Positions 11,455-31,004 of a stretch of 64,000 nt of DNA are shown here, in pieces. Both the position numbers and the translations under genes were made by a program. Source of the stretch: Phalacrocorax aristotelis (taxonomy: Eukaryota; Chordata; Aves; Suliformes; Phalacrocoracidae). The notes beneath the pieces were generated by a model that worked only from the letters and a program-made list of their open reading frames with translations, was not told the DNA's origin and did no database searches. The stretch lies in NCBI RefSeq assembly GCF_949628215.1, contig NC_134279.1:84191517-84255516 (forward strand), read 5' to 3'. Numbering within the stretch: the first letter of the stretch is position 1; each line of letters starts with the position of its first letter.

Positions 11455-12662
11455 GTAGAATCGCAGAATCATAGAATCATTAAGGTTGGAAAAGACCTCT
11501 AGGATCATCAATTCCAACCATCAGCCCAAAGCTACCATGTCTCCTAAACCATGCCCTGAAGTGCCACGTCTACACGTCTTTTAAATACCCCCAGGCACGG
11601 TGACTCCCCCACCTCTCTGGGCAGCCTGTGCCAGGGCCTGACCGCTCTGGAAGGGAAGACATTTTCCCTCATCTCCAACCTAAACCTCCCCTGACGCAGC
11701 TTGAGGCCGTTCCCTCTCGTCCTGTCGCTGGTGACTTGGGAGCAGAGACCAGCCCCCCCCTCACTCCAGCCCCTCTCAGGCAGCTGCAGAGAGAGAGAAG
11801 GGCTCCCCTCAGCCCCCTCTTCTCCAGGCTGAACCCCCCCAGCCCCCTCAGCCGCCCCCCAGCACACTTGTGCTCCAGACCCTGCCCCAGCCCCGCTGCC
11901 CTTCTCTGGACGCGCTCCAGCCCCTCAAGGCCCTTCTTGTCCCGAGGGGCCCAAACCTGAGCCCAGCATTCGAGGTGGGGCCTCCCCAGGGCCGAGCACA
12001 GGGGCCCCATCCCTGCCCGGCTCCTGCTGGCCACCCCAGTGCTGACACAAGCCCGGGGGCTGGTGGCCTCCTTGGCCACCCGGGCACTGCTGGCTCATGC
12101 CCAGCCGGCTGTCAGCCAGCACCCCCAGGGCCTTCTCCGCCGGGCACTTCCCAGCCCCTCTGCCCCAGGCCTGGGGCGTTGCCTGGGGTTGGTGTGACCC
12201 AAGGGCAGGACCCGGCCCTTGGCCTTGTTAAACCTCACACAGCTGGCCTCGGCCCATGGATCCAGCCTGTCCCGGTCCCTCTGCAGAGCCTCCCTGCCCT
12301 CGAGCAGATCGACACTCCCGCCCAGCTTGGTGTCACCTGCAACTCCCTGAGGGTGCCCTCGATCCCCTCGTCCAGATTGTTGTTATTAAACAGAAATGGC
12401 CCCAAAACTGAGCCCTGGGGAACACCCCTTGTGACCAGTTGCTGACTGGATTCAGCTCTGTTCACTCTCTGGGCTCGGCCACCCAGCTGGTTTTCTGTCC
12501 AGCGAAGAGTCCACCCGTCCAAGCCAGGAGCCACTGGCTTCTCGGGGGGGGGCTGCAGGAGACAGTGTCAAAGGCTTTGCTAAAGCCCAGGCAGACACAT
12601 CCACAGCCTTTCCCTCACCCACTAGGCAGGTCACCCTGTCATAGAAGGAGATGAGGTAGAAG
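11455..12662 (-). mobile_element. CR1 LINE fragment, about 1.2 kb, minus orientation
   Basis: On the plus strand it begins with the reversed CR1 3' end (GAATCATAGAATCATTAAGG) and ends near the region encoding FYDRVTCLVGEGKAVDV on the minus strand. It covers the end of the reverse transcriptase (GVPQGSVLGP) and the C-terminal domain. In the part expected to encode the FADD catalytic box the sequence reads GAGTTGCAGGTGACACCAAG, that is one base short and with the first Asp codon changed to Gly. The element cannot make an active reverse transcriptase. The copy at 41072-42070 shares this lesion. Confidence 0.93.
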
Positions 12663-15600
12663 AAAATGTTTGCCTGGCAGAGGCAGCAGGCCAGGACGAT
12701 GCAGGCCACTGCCTCCGGGAGCCACTGGTTCTTGCCGCACAGCTCCATCCCCCCTGTGCAGCCTGGGAGCATCATTGTCCTGCAGAGATGCCATGAGTGG
12801 AACATCACCCATGCTGCAGCTGCGAAGCCCTCCAGGGATGCTTCCAGAGGGTGTCCAGCTCCTGAGATCCCCTCCCCAGGCACCTCCAGCCCCTGCTCAC
12901 AGTTCTGTTTGCAGTTCACACGCAATTCTGCTCCCACTGGGGTCCCAGGGGTGATCCTGGGGTCGGCAGCGTCCCCCCACCCTGGCACAGCAATGTCCTG
13001 GCTGGGGCAGCAGGGGGGCAATGTCACAACCAGGGTTTCTGGGTTGACGCCATCCCCAGGGAGGGGCCAGCCCTGGACCCTGACCTCCCTGGCACTGGGG
13101 GGCCATGGCAGGACCCAGGGTGGCTGCTGGCCCCTCTCACCCCCGTGCCGAGGTTCTGCAGAGCACCTGTGGGCAGAAGTCTCTGGCACTCAGTGCAGGG
13201 CAGCAGTGGCAGGAGACAGCCCCAAGCAGCTGGGGAAGACCTTGCAAAGCACCTCAGAGCCCCTCACCCCTCCACAGATGACAGTGACCCCCCCCCATCC
13301 CCCACAGCCACCGTCTCCATCCCCACCAGCGCAGGGAGTGCAGGAGGGCTCTGTCCCACACCCCCCACCTGCAGAGCCCATGTCCCCCCACTGTGGGGTG
13401 GGGGTCCTCACAGGACAGGGGTGAGGAGAGACAGGGCCAGGTTGGCCCGGGGACACTTTGCCCAGCCCTGGAACCCTTCATGCAGCACGGCGCCGGAGCA
13501 CTTAGCCACCACCAAGTTGATGTGGCACTGCCGGGCGGTTTGGGTACGAGCCCCGCGGCCAGCCAAAGCGTTTCCCTTGGCTGGCAGCCCCGACCTCAGC
13601 TGCAGCCTGTGGTTCCCGTGCCAGGATAGCTCAGGGCAGCAAGCCAGGCAGGCGGCGACACCGGCACCGGTGCAGGGCACCGGCATTCCCGAGGGCAGGG
13701 CGCTGCAGGACCCAGCACGGGAACACAGGGCTCCACCGTTCCACCCTGAGGGAGAACCCCCTTTTTGGGACACCCCGGCAACTGTGAGTCCTGGCGGGGC
13801 TTCTCCACACCTATGGAGAGCATCAGACTTTCCCAGGAGCACCAGCACTGGTGCTGCCATAGCTCCAGTGATGAGTTGGTGGGTTTGGCCCTGCTGCAGT
13901 CCCCTCTCCAGCTGCGGGGTGCCGGGGCGGCCGCAGCTGCCATTTGGCAGCATCCCTGCCGGGACAGGCTACGGCACCTTTAAGGCATCTCCCGCAGTGG
14001 GAGCTGGCAGCCGCCAGCGGTGCGGACGCAGCCGGTTTGACTCTGAGCCAAGCTGCATGGGGAAATTCATAACAGCCCTGGAAGTGCTGAGCGGGGCTGA
14101 ATCGGAGCGCTGGAGCCTGCTGAGCTGTGTGCCTTGGCCCTGGGGAGCTGGGAGCAGGGCCAGCTGAGCTGGCCTCTCCTGCCCCGGAGCTGGGCGCTGC
14201 GCCCAGCACCCCAACCGGGAGGGTGCGGAGAGGTGCCAGGTCTTCAGCAAACCTAGAAAGTCCCAATCACGTGGGGGGTGAGTCACGCCAGCGAGGGCAG
14301 CCTCCCCTCCTGGGCCCGTGCCAGAGCCCTCGGCAGGATGCGGGAGATGGCTCAGCTCATAGCAAAACCCTTCCCACCATCCAGCCCCCAGGGACGGGTA
14401 CAAAACAAAGCATCATCCTGCGCGCCAGATGTCTGGGCCCCACGCCAGCGCCAGCCAGGTCCCAGACGTCCCCCTGATCTCGGCAAGTGATGGGGAAGGA
14501 ACATCCCCATGCACTGCTGGGATGGAGGACCCCGTCCCACAGGAGCATCCCTGGGTGTTGGAAGACCCTGTCCCAGCCAAGCACAGCCCCACTGGCGCTG
14601 GCCCATCCCGGGAAGGCTGCTCCCACCCGGGAGGAACATGCAGCCGTGCTGCGGCCGGTGGCCACACAGCCTCCTGCACAGCCCCGAGTCCTGCGCTGCC
14701 TCCGCAGCTCCTGGGTGCAGTGATCTGGGGATCCTGGCCTGGCTGCAAGTGCCATGGGCTGCAGTGGGCTCTGGGACAGCCCCGCGGGTACCTGACGGAG
14801 GGGACAGTGACAGGGACAGGGATGGAGATGGGATCAGCACCCCGAGCTGCCAGCTCTGCTCCCCTACCTGCTCTAGCCATGCACAGCCGGGTGAACACAG
14901 AGCTGCCACCGAAGGGTGCCAGTGGCCCAAGCCCAGCCTGCTCCCTCCCACCCACTTGGCCCAGCCCTGCAGCTGGAGGCTGTAGAAAATCCCAATAAAA
15001 GAAGTAAAAGTCAGGCTGGGAAAGTCCTTTTGGGGTGGAAAATGAGCTCATGGAGGCTGGTGGCAGTGCCAGGAGCAGCATCATGGCTTTTTGGAGGATC
15101 CTGCTCTGGGCTGGGGAAGAGGCAGGACCCAGAGACCTTCCCTGGCCCTGGGGGACAGCAGCCCCTGGGCTTCCTGACCTGGACCCCCACCTCCCACCCT
15201 GGGCACCCCACTGGTCTGGTGGCCCCTGCCCGTGCCTCCGTCTCTGTGGTGCTTTGCTCCTTTCCCGTGCCTGCACAATCTGGGCTCTCCGGGGAGCGCA
15301 AGGAGGCGAGCCCAGCACTGCTCGGCCGCTGGCCCCGGCACCGCACACACCTCAGACCTCACCGCAGGCTTCAGCCAGAGCTGCCGGGGGAGGCACGGCG
15401 CGGAGGTGGCCCGGGGCAGAGCAGAGCTGGCACAGCGGTTCACCAGAGCCGGTGCCCGGTCCCACCGGGGATGCCCTGGGGCACCGGGCACTGCGGGCAC
15501 CGGTCCCACCAGGGGTCCCTCCGGGGCAGAGCACCAGGCAGGGCGTCCCGGCTGCCTGGCAGGGCCAGGGGCCAGGGCTGGATCCCTCTGCTCGGCGCCT

Positions 15601-16400
15601 GCTCTGTGCCGGGGCTTGGCTGCGGAGGCCGGGCAGGCTCGGCTCCATGCGGGCAGCTCCCGGGGCCTGCCGGGTCCCCGGGCTCGGCCGGCAGCGCTGA
15701 TGGCTGCAACGAGGCGGGGATGGCGGAGCCCCCCGCAGCCCTCCCTGCCCTCGCTGTCGGGAAGGGCTGAGCTGCTCCAGCTGCCTCTGGCCGCACTGGC
15801 TGGGAGCACAGCTGGATTTGGCCGGGAAGCACTCGGGGTCTGCTGGCAGCGGGGAGCTGGGGCCGGGAGCAGCCAGGGTTCAGGGAACATGGCTCAGGGC
15901 CCACGGGGCACCCAGTGCACACCCCCCCCAGCACAGGGTGCAGCCGCGACCACCCCAGGATGACTCGGGGCAGCGGGAGAGGTCTGGGGAGGGGGACGCT
16001 GAGCAGCTGATCCCAGAACTGCTGTGCCATCAGCTCAGGCATTCCTGCAAGGGCAGCAGCGAAACCCCAGGCGCAGGCACCGCTCGGGGAGCAGCCCCGC
16101 AGAGCCGGGGCACTTTCCCTGGCAGAGGCACGGGCAGTGACGGGGCCGGCTGGCAGTGCCAGGGGGTGGTGGGCACCCACCAGCCCCGTGCCCAGCTGCA
16201 GCCCAGCGCCCCAGCACACTGCTGCACGCATGGAGGAAGGGACTGCGGGTTTCCCGTGGGACCGGGACCAGGATCCGTCCCCCGGGGCCTCCTCCTGCCG
16301 GCGCCCAGCAGCCCCCTCCCCTGCACAGTGTTGCCGGGGGGCTGCTGGCAGGATCGGCCCCGGGGTGCTGAGCGGCTGCTCCCCTTCAGCCCCGGGAGCA
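12663..16400. other. No recognisable gene upstream of CPXM1
   Basis: No splice-consistent coding chain or known family was found. On the minus strand at 12664-12764 a frame starting MELCGKNQWLPEAVACIVLA, followed by a Cys-rich hydrophobic stretch, runs directly into the CR1 element; I cannot tell whether it was ever a gene. An AATAAA at 14993-14998 has no associated coding exon. The last few hundred bases before 16789 are GC-rich and presumably hold the CPXM1 promoter. Confidence 0.45.
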
Positions 16401-16788
16401 GGGTCAGACGCTGGCTATGCCGGGATGGCAGGGACACCGCAGGGTGCTGGGGACAGTGGGGACACCACAGGGTGCTGGGGACAGTGGGGACACGATGGGG
16501 ACACGGTGGTTTTACCCAGCACCTCCGCAGACCCCCGGGAAGCCCGGCGGGACCACTGCCCTGCCCCCCAGCCCGGCCCGGCGGAGCGATGCGGGTAGAG
16601 GTGCGGGCAGAGGTGCGGGCAGAGGCGCTTTGCCTATTGGGGGTCAATGACGGGCTCAGCTGGGGAGAAGGGGGGCCGCGGGGTGGGAGCCCACCCGGGG
16701 CCGCGGGGAGGGGCGGCGGGGGAGGGCGGGGGCAGGCAGGGCCGGGCAGGCAGCGCTGGGAGCCGCTCCGCTCCGCTCCGCCGCGGCC

Positions 16789-25294
<8,506 letters not shown>

Positions 25295-25435
25295 CCGGCG
25301 TGGGCCGCCCCGGGGCCGCGGGCTCGGCGCGGGGGTCCGGGGGCTGGAGCCCGCGCCGGCGGCGGGGCCGGGGGCCGCGGGGGTCCGGATGCGGAGCGGG
25401 TGCTCCCTGCGTCGCCGCTGTGCGGGGCGCCCCCC

Positions 25436-25441
25436 AGTAAA
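25436..25441 (+). other. CPXM1: CPXM1 poly(A) signal AGTAAA
   Basis: AGTAAA, a common variant hexamer, lies 141 bases after the CPXM1 stop and is the first one seen. It gives a short 3' UTR. Confidence 0.6.
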
Positions 25442-25559
25442 GCTGGCTGTGCTGATCCCGCGCCTGCTGCCGCGCCGCTGTGTGGGGACGGGGACGGGGG
25501 GCGCTGGGCGGCGGGACGGGCCCGATCCTGCCCCAGCTGGGAGCCCCCAGCGAGCACCG

Positions 25560-25875
25560 CCCCTCGGGGGGCTCCGCCCACCCTCACCTTATGAGACTCC
25601 GCCCACACTTGGCCCCGCCCCTGCCCCGGTGGCCAATGGCGGCGACCGCGCGCCCAGCCTGCTCCTTCCCACGCCCCTCCCGTCAAGGTCAAGCCCACTT
25701 GACCAACCCTCACGGCCGCCGGCGTCACTCCGTCTCCGTGACTCCGCCCCTTCTCTGGGCGTCTATTGGGTCGTTCCGGCGGGAGGGGCGTGTCCCAGGA
25801 AGGCGCGGCGGCCAATGGGTAGCGAGCCCCGTCAGCGTCAGGCGGGCGCTGGCGACGGCGCGGGCGGAGGGCGCG
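25560..25875 (+). promoter_or_regulatory. Promoter and non-coding first exon of the first NAT8-like gene
   Basis: GC-rich sequence with CCAAT-type boxes (GGCCAATGGCGG near 25630, ATTGGG near 25766, GGCCAATGGG near 25810), ending in GGAGGGCGCG|GTGAGCGGG, a good splice donor at 25876. A matching acceptor (CCACCCCAG) ends at 26358, eight bases before the start codon. The 5' UTR exon is inferred. Confidence 0.45.
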
Positions 25876-26366
25876 GTGAGCGGGGGCGGGGCCGGGGGGT
25901 GTTGGGGGGTCCACGGGGGGGCTGGAACCGTGGGGGCACGGGGGGCCACTGGGAGGGGGTTCCGTGGGGTGCTGGGGGCACTGGGGGGTCTAGGGTTAAG
26001 GATCGAGGGGGTACTAGGGGCATCGGGGGGCACCACGGTGGGGTGTGTCTGGGGGTGATGGGGGTACGGGGGGGACGACTGGGGGTTCCAGGGACGGGGG
26101 GTCCGTCGGTGCCGGGAGCATGGGGGCACAGGGTGGGTTCGGGGCCTGCGGGGGGCATGGGATCATGGGGGGGGGGGGTCCACGGAAGGGGGGGGGCTGT
26201 GGGATGCTGGGACCATGGAGGCACTGGGAGGGGCCATGGAGAGGGGGTCCAGTGGGTGCTGGGACCATGGGGGTACAGGGCTCCGCGGGACCCCCGAGCC
26301 TGCCCCAGCGGCGGGGGGCACTTGCCGGGGCTGAGCCCCAGCCCCGTTCCCACCCCAGCGCACACC

Positions 26367-27035
26367 ATGGCGGAGTACCGGATCCGGCCGTACCGCGACG
26401 AGGACTACGAGGCGGTGCGGGAGATCTTTGCCACCGGCATGAGCGAGTACGCGCCGGCGCTGTGCCTGCACGTGCTGCGGCAGCCCTGGGCGCTGCTGGC
26501 GCTGGGCTGCACCTTCTGCCTGCTGCTGGCCAGCGCCCGCTCCCTGCTGCTGCCCGTCCTGGCCCTCACCCTGCTGCTGGCCCTGGCGCGGCACCTCCTG
26601 GGCTGCGCCTGGAGCACCTACATCGACCGCTGCCTCGGCGACGACCTGCGGGACATCGGGGCTTCCTACGCCGAGAGCGCCGGCGCCCGCTTCTGGGTGG
26701 CGGAGGCGGACGAGCGGGTGGTGGGCATGGTGGGCGTGCGGCCGGCAGACGACGGCGCCGGCGGGGAGCTGGCCTTGAAGAGGATGTCGGTGCGGAAGGA
26801 CTACCGGAGCTTGGGCATCGCCACGGCGCTGGGCCGCACGGCGCTGGCCTTCGCGCGGCAGCGCGGCTGCCGGGCCGTGGTGCTCAACACGCTGATGCTG
26901 CAGCACGAGGCTCGCGCCCTCTACGAGCGGCTGGGCTTCCGCCAGCACCGCTGCTACGTCCTGCCCACCGTCTACGGCCGCTTGGCCAACTGCACCATCA
27001 CCACCTACCGCTACGACCTGTCCGGTGGGCCCTGA
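26367..27035 (+). CDS. NAT8-family N-acetyltransferase, copy 1 (222 aa, single coding exon)
   Basis: Family members are ER/Golgi membrane GNAT enzymes: NAT8 acetylates cysteine S-conjugates (mercapturate synthesis) and related paralogues have been reported to acetylate lysines of ER proteins. The start MAEYRIRPYRDEDYEAV matches the family N-terminus, and the ATG has a strong context (CACCATGG). A hydrophobic hairpin of Leu/Ala-rich segments spans about residues 35-75. The GNAT core follows: FWVAEADERVVGMVGVRP (motif D-like), then LKRMSVRKDYRSLGIATALG, which holds the acetyl-CoA loop R-S-L-G-I-A, and LYERLGFRQH. All this fits a functional enzyme. A paralogue lies 2.3 kb downstream on the same strand. 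I cannot assign a one-to-one orthologue, because NAT8 genes duplicate independently in each lineage. Confidence 0.93.
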   Translation: MAEYRIRPYRDEDYEAVREIFATGMSEYAPALCLHVLRQPWALLALGCTFCLLLASARSLLLPVLALTLLLALARHLLGCAWSTYIDRCLGDDLRDIGASYAESAGARFWVAEADERVVGMVGVRPADDGAGGELALKRMSVRKDYRSLGIATALGRTALAFARQRGCRAVVLNTLMLQHEARALYERLGFRQHRCYVLPTVYGRLANCTITTYRYDLSGGP

Positions 27036-27573
27036 GCCCCGGGGAGGGTGGGCATCGTGCCCCGGCACCGGCACGGCACGGTGTGAGCCCCCTGTCGGGC
27101 CGAGGGGCACCGTGGGCTGCTGCTCTTGACTGTGTCACGGTGCTGCCGCAGGGCGCTGGGTCCCCCCAGCTCGTGTCTTGCCGCGGAGCCATGCGAGCGT
27201 TGCTTCTCAGGGAGTGTGCTGCATGCCAGCACGGGGGTGGTACGGGGGGTGGTATTGGGGGGTGGTACGGGGGTCTGGGGCCCTCGTGCCGTGCATCGTG
27301 GGGGGTGTCTGTGGGGTGCAGAGGCGGGGCTGGGGCAGCCCCTCCACCCCACTGGGTGGAGGTGCTGCACTGCTCCCCACCCAGCCCTTCCTTGCGGGGG
27401 TTCAGCCTGCTGGGAGGGGTTTCCTGGGGGGAGACTCCCCTGCCTGCCTCCAATGCTTCCATGTCCCCTGCGGGGCATGTGACTGCCCAAGGGAGACCCC
27501 CGGCCACGTGTGTGTGCCCCCGGCTGCTCCGTGGTGCCTGCGGGTCGGGTGCTGCCCCCGTACGAGGTGGACA

Positions 27574-27579
27574 AATAAA
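27574..27579 (+). other. Poly(A) signal of NAT8-like copy 1
   Basis: AATAAA about 540 bases after the stop codon, followed by a GT-rich stretch (CTGGTTCTTCCTGTGCTGG). Confidence 0.7.
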
Positions 27580-27599
27580 GAGCCATCTGCAGCACTGGG

Positions 27600-29320
27600 C
27601 TGACTGGTTCTTCCTGTGCTGGCACAGGGTGACAGGGTGGCCCCCCCCGGCAGGACAATGGGGGTCCCCGGCACCACATGAACCCCCATGGCATCCCTGT
27701 GGGAAGGGTCCAGCACAGGACTGGAGGGTGGCACCGACCTGGACCCACAGGCCATTGCTGTAAGCCAAGGGGGATGACCCTCCCACGTTTCCCCCAGCAC
27801 CAGTGGGTGTCCCTGGGCAGGGGCCGGTGGTCAGGCAGCTGCTGACTGGTCCCCCAGGGTGAGGGCACCCACTCCACCACTGGGCTGTCCCCCAGGGGTT
27901 CCTTGAGGCCCACCTCAGACCCCGATGGCCTTTGCTCGAGGGATGAAAGGTGACGGCCATAAAGCAAGCCCCAGGAGCCTGGCAGGGAGCCTGGCAGCAC
28001 CGAGCATCGCCACTGCTTGCAGTGGGTCCAGGCAAAGTCCCCGGTGGGGCTGGGCTGGGTGGGTGCCATGGTGCTCAGCCCACCCCCCACCAAAGGGGAG
28101 CTCACGGTGGAGGGGGCTGGGGGCTACAGCAGCCCTCGGGGGCTGCAAAGGGGTTAAATGTGCGTGGACCCCCCCACAGTCTCCCCGACGAGGCTTCCCC
28201 CACCATGGGGGTCCAGTACCGAGGCACCTCCGTTTGGCAGAGGCGGCCCCCGTGCTGTTCGCCCGGCCAAGGCTGAGCGTGACCCCGTAACCTTCTCAGG
28301 CTCGGTGTATGGCAGCGCGCCGGCATCAGCGGGGGCGGCACTTCCCCTTCAGCGCCTGCGCTTGCCGCATCCCTGGAGCCGCCAGCCTGGGTAAGGGCCG
28401 AGCTGGGGGTACTGCTCGGTGCCAGCACCGGAGCTCCAGCCCCATGCTGGGCAAGACCCCCGAGGGGTGCAGAAGGATGGGCTGAACGGAGCCGGCATCT
28501 TTCTACAGCACTGGTGGGAGCTGCTGGCAGAGGCCAGCGCCGGGGCTGCGGGAAGCAAAGGCCGCTCCCCGTACAGGGGGGTTGCCAGACCCCAAGGGTC
28601 TGGCGAGGGTCCCCCCACGTTTGCCCAGAGGACGTGCGCAGCCGCAGTCCTGGTTCGAGGAGCGGCAGAGCTGGTAGCAGCAGGTGGGGGAGGACCGGGA
28701 GTCTGCTGGGCCACGGGGGGGCTGGGACCCTGGGGAGGGGGGGAGCTGAGGCCACGGTCCCCCTTAGCCCCCAGTGGCAAAGCCAAGGCAGACCCCTGCA
28801 GGCTTTTTGGCAGCTTGGGGCCCCCACCCATTCTCTGGGGCAGAGGGAGCCATCCCCACTCAGGGTGGCTCAGCACCCCCCATGAGCAGGGGCACGAGCC
28901 CATGGTATGTCCTGAGCAGCCCCTGGGGGTTTCTGTGCCCGTGACCCCCACCATGTCCCTTTCCCCTGCTCCTGCCATGGCATGGAGGGGTACATGGGAT
29001 CCCCAAGGGGAACTAGGGGTGTGGAGGAAGAAGTGGGGCGGGCGAGTTAGGGCAGGAACCTGGCAAGGATGGAATCTCCAGACGCCCACCCCAGGCAAGG
29101 CTGGTGAGGGCGATTTTTAGTGAGAAGAGGGTAATTACGCCCGCGGGGTGACGCAGAGCGCAGGCTGGTGCCCAGCCGACGGGAGCTAACGCAGCTGCAC
29201 AGTGCTCGGGCAGCGATTCCTGCATGTTCGCTGGCTGTGCCTTCCCAGCAGCGGGGCCTGGGGATATTCCGGGGGTCCCCATCCAAGGTGGGCGCTGCCC
29301 TGACACCGCCATGCTGTGCT
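27600..29320. other. Intergenic spacer and 5' part of NAT8-like copy 2
   Basis: No coding exon was recognised. A donor-like CAGCCTGG|GTAAGGG at about 28390 could end a 5' UTR exon of the second NAT8-like gene, since a clear acceptor (GCTGCAG) ends at 29324, 13 bases before its start codon. This is a guess from splice-site quality only. PCED1A, the neighbour of VPS16 in mammals, was not found here. Confidence 0.35.
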
Positions 29321-29337
29321 GCAGGTGCTAGCATCTC

Positions 29338-30024
29338 ATGGCGTCCTACCGCATCCGGCAGTACCGGGACCAGGACTATGACGCCGTGCGCACCCTCTTC
29401 GCCCGCGGCATCCTGGAGCACGCGCCAGCCGGCTACCGCTACGTCCTGCGCTCGGCGCGGGCGAAGCTGGAGCTGCTGGTCCTCTTCGTGGCGGTGCGGG
29501 CAGCTGCCGGCTACTGGGTGGTGGGGCTGGGGGCCGTGGCGCTGGCGCTGGTGGCCACCTGGCTGCTGGTCCGCTCCTTCAGCACCTCCTACGTGCAGCA
29601 GGCGCTGAGCACCGACCTCCACGACATCCCCGCCAGCTACCTGCGGGCGCCCGACTCCTGCTTCTGGGTGGCCGAGGCCGAGGGGGCCGTGGTGGGCATG
29701 GTGGCCGTGGCACCGACGCAGGATCTGGCCGAGAGAGGGGTAGCCCTGGAGCTGAAGCGGATGTCGGTCAGCAAGGACTACCGGGGCCAGGGCATCTCCA
29801 AAGCGCTCTGCGGGGAGGTGCTGCGCTTCGCCCGGGCGCGGGGGTACAGAGCGGTGGTCCTGTCCACTTCCATGGTGCAGGTGGCGGCCCAGCGGCTCTA
29901 CGAGGGCCAGGGCTTCAGGAAGGTGGGCACCTTCAGCCCCTCGCTTCTCGGCAGCCTCCTCTGCTTCCAGGTCTTCCACTACCGCTGCGACCTTCCCGGC
30001 CGCACCACAGCCCCACCACACTAG
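29338..30024 (+). CDS. NAT8-family N-acetyltransferase, copy 2 (228 aa, single coding exon)
   Basis: Same family and layout as the copy at 26367. It starts MASYRIRQYRDQDYDAVRTL; a hydrophobic region of about residues 38-80 (LVLFVAVRAAAGYWVVGLGA, then further Leu/Val) anchors the protein in the ER/Golgi membrane. The GNAT core has CFWVAEAEGAVVGMVAVAP and LKRMSVSKDYRGQGISKAL, with the acetyl-CoA loop R-G-Q-G-I-S, then LYEGQGFRKVG. The two copies share the intron-less coding region and an acceptor just upstream of the ATG, so they arose by tandem duplication, but they have diverged strongly and may differ in substrate. No defect is seen. Confidence 0.93.
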   Translation: MASYRIRQYRDQDYDAVRTLFARGILEHAPAGYRYVLRSARAKLELLVLFVAVRAAAGYWVVGLGAVALALVATWLLVRSFSTSYVQQALSTDLHDIPASYLRAPDSCFWVAEAEGAVVGMVAVAPTQDLAERGVALELKRMSVSKDYRGQGISKALCGEVLRFARARGYRAVVLSTSMVQVAAQRLYEGQGFRKVGTFSPSLLGSLLCFQVFHYRCDLPGRTTAPPH

Positions 30025-30235
30025 GCATTGCCACGGCACCCCGACCCCAGCATGCGAGGCACTGCCACGGCACACTTGACCCCAGCCCCGGCACGTGAGG
30101 CGCTGCCGCAGCGCCCCTGACACTGGCCCTGGCACGGTAGGCACCGCCGCAGCACCCCCAGCCCCGGCACGCGAGGCACCGCCGCAGCACGCCCAACCCT
30201 GGCACGCTGGGCACCGCCGCGGCACCCACGTGGGG
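30025..30235. repeat. Minisatellite in the 3' UTR of NAT8-like copy 2, about 35 bp unit
   Basis: About six copies of a GGCACGCGAGGCACCGCCGC plus AGCACCCCCAGCCCC-like unit start right after the stop codon and lie before the poly(A) signal, so they should be transcribed in the 3' UTR. Confidence 0.8.
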
Positions 30236-30305
30236 TCGGCGCTGGGGGACGGAGGCTGTGCCTGGCCAGGCTGCCGGCGCCTTTCCTAGTTTTCTAGCAG
30301 TGAGA

Positions 30306-30311
30306 AATAAA
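30306..30311 (+). other. Poly(A) signal of NAT8-like copy 2
   Basis: AATAAA 282 bases after the stop, followed by a GTGTGGGGTGTG-rich downstream element at 30332-30360. Confidence 0.8.
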
Positions 30312-30783
30312 GAGAGACCTCTGGGAAAGCCGTGTGGGGTGTGTATGTGGGTGTGTGGGCGTACGGGTGCACGTGTGCCAGTTGCGCGTGTGTGTGGCCA
30401 TGCATGCATGTGCACGCAAGCTTGCATGTCTGCATGTCCCTGCATGCAAGCTTGCGTGTGTGCCTGTGCACGTCAGCACACGCAGACCCCGGCCTCCCCA
30501 TGCCCCCGGCAGCCCGGCGCGGGGCTGTGACTAACCCGGGCAATGCCCGCCGGACCGGCAGTGCCCGCCCTGCCCGCGGGAAGGGCCCAGGGCCGTCCCG
30601 GAGCTGACCCAGAGGCACCCCGGGGGACACCGCGGGGGACAGGGACCCCAGGGTGCTGGGGGGGTGTCACACTGGAATGGCGGCAGGGGACGCCCCTGGG
30701 GACAGGGGACACCCCCGGGGGGCAGGGGATCCCAGGACCCAGAAGAGGGCGGGGGGGGACGGGGGGGAGGGAAGCCGTGCCCT

Positions 30784-30890
30784 CACTCACGATGGCGGCG
30801 GCGCCGACCCGCCGTGCCCTCACTCAAGATGGCGGCGGTTTCCCTACCCACACCCCCTCCTTTCTGTGCCCTCACTCAAGATGGCGGCGG
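30784..30890 (+). promoter_or_regulatory. VPS16: Three YY1-type motifs upstream of VPS16
   Basis: The block CACTCAAGATGGCGGCG occurs three times (30784 with one base changed, 30821, 30873), ending about 115 bases before the VPS16 start codon. AAGATGGCGGC is the established YY1 core, typical of TATA-less housekeeping promoters, where it often sits at or just after the transcription start. The three copies share flanks (GTGCCCTCACTCA), so they arose by local duplication. Confidence 0.65.
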
Positions 30891-31004
30891 CCGAGCCTGC
30901 GTCGCGGCGGGGCGGGGCGGGCGGAAGCGCAGGCAGAAGCACAGGCAGAAGCGCAGGCAGAGGCAGCGCTCCCGGCAGCGCCCGGCCCGGCCCGGCCCGG
31001 CACC

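Noticed and set aside
15018-15027. NF-kB-like GGGAAAGTCC
   Set aside because: A single 10-bp match in intergenic DNA is expected by chance and has no supporting context.
1-16700. EBF4 exons, expected next to CPXM1 from mammalian gene order
   Set aside because: No segment encoding the EBF DNA-binding, IPT or HLH domain was recognised on either strand.
27600-31000. PCED1A, the VPS16 neighbour in mammals
   Set aside because: No PCED1A-like exon was found between the NAT8 copies and VPS16.
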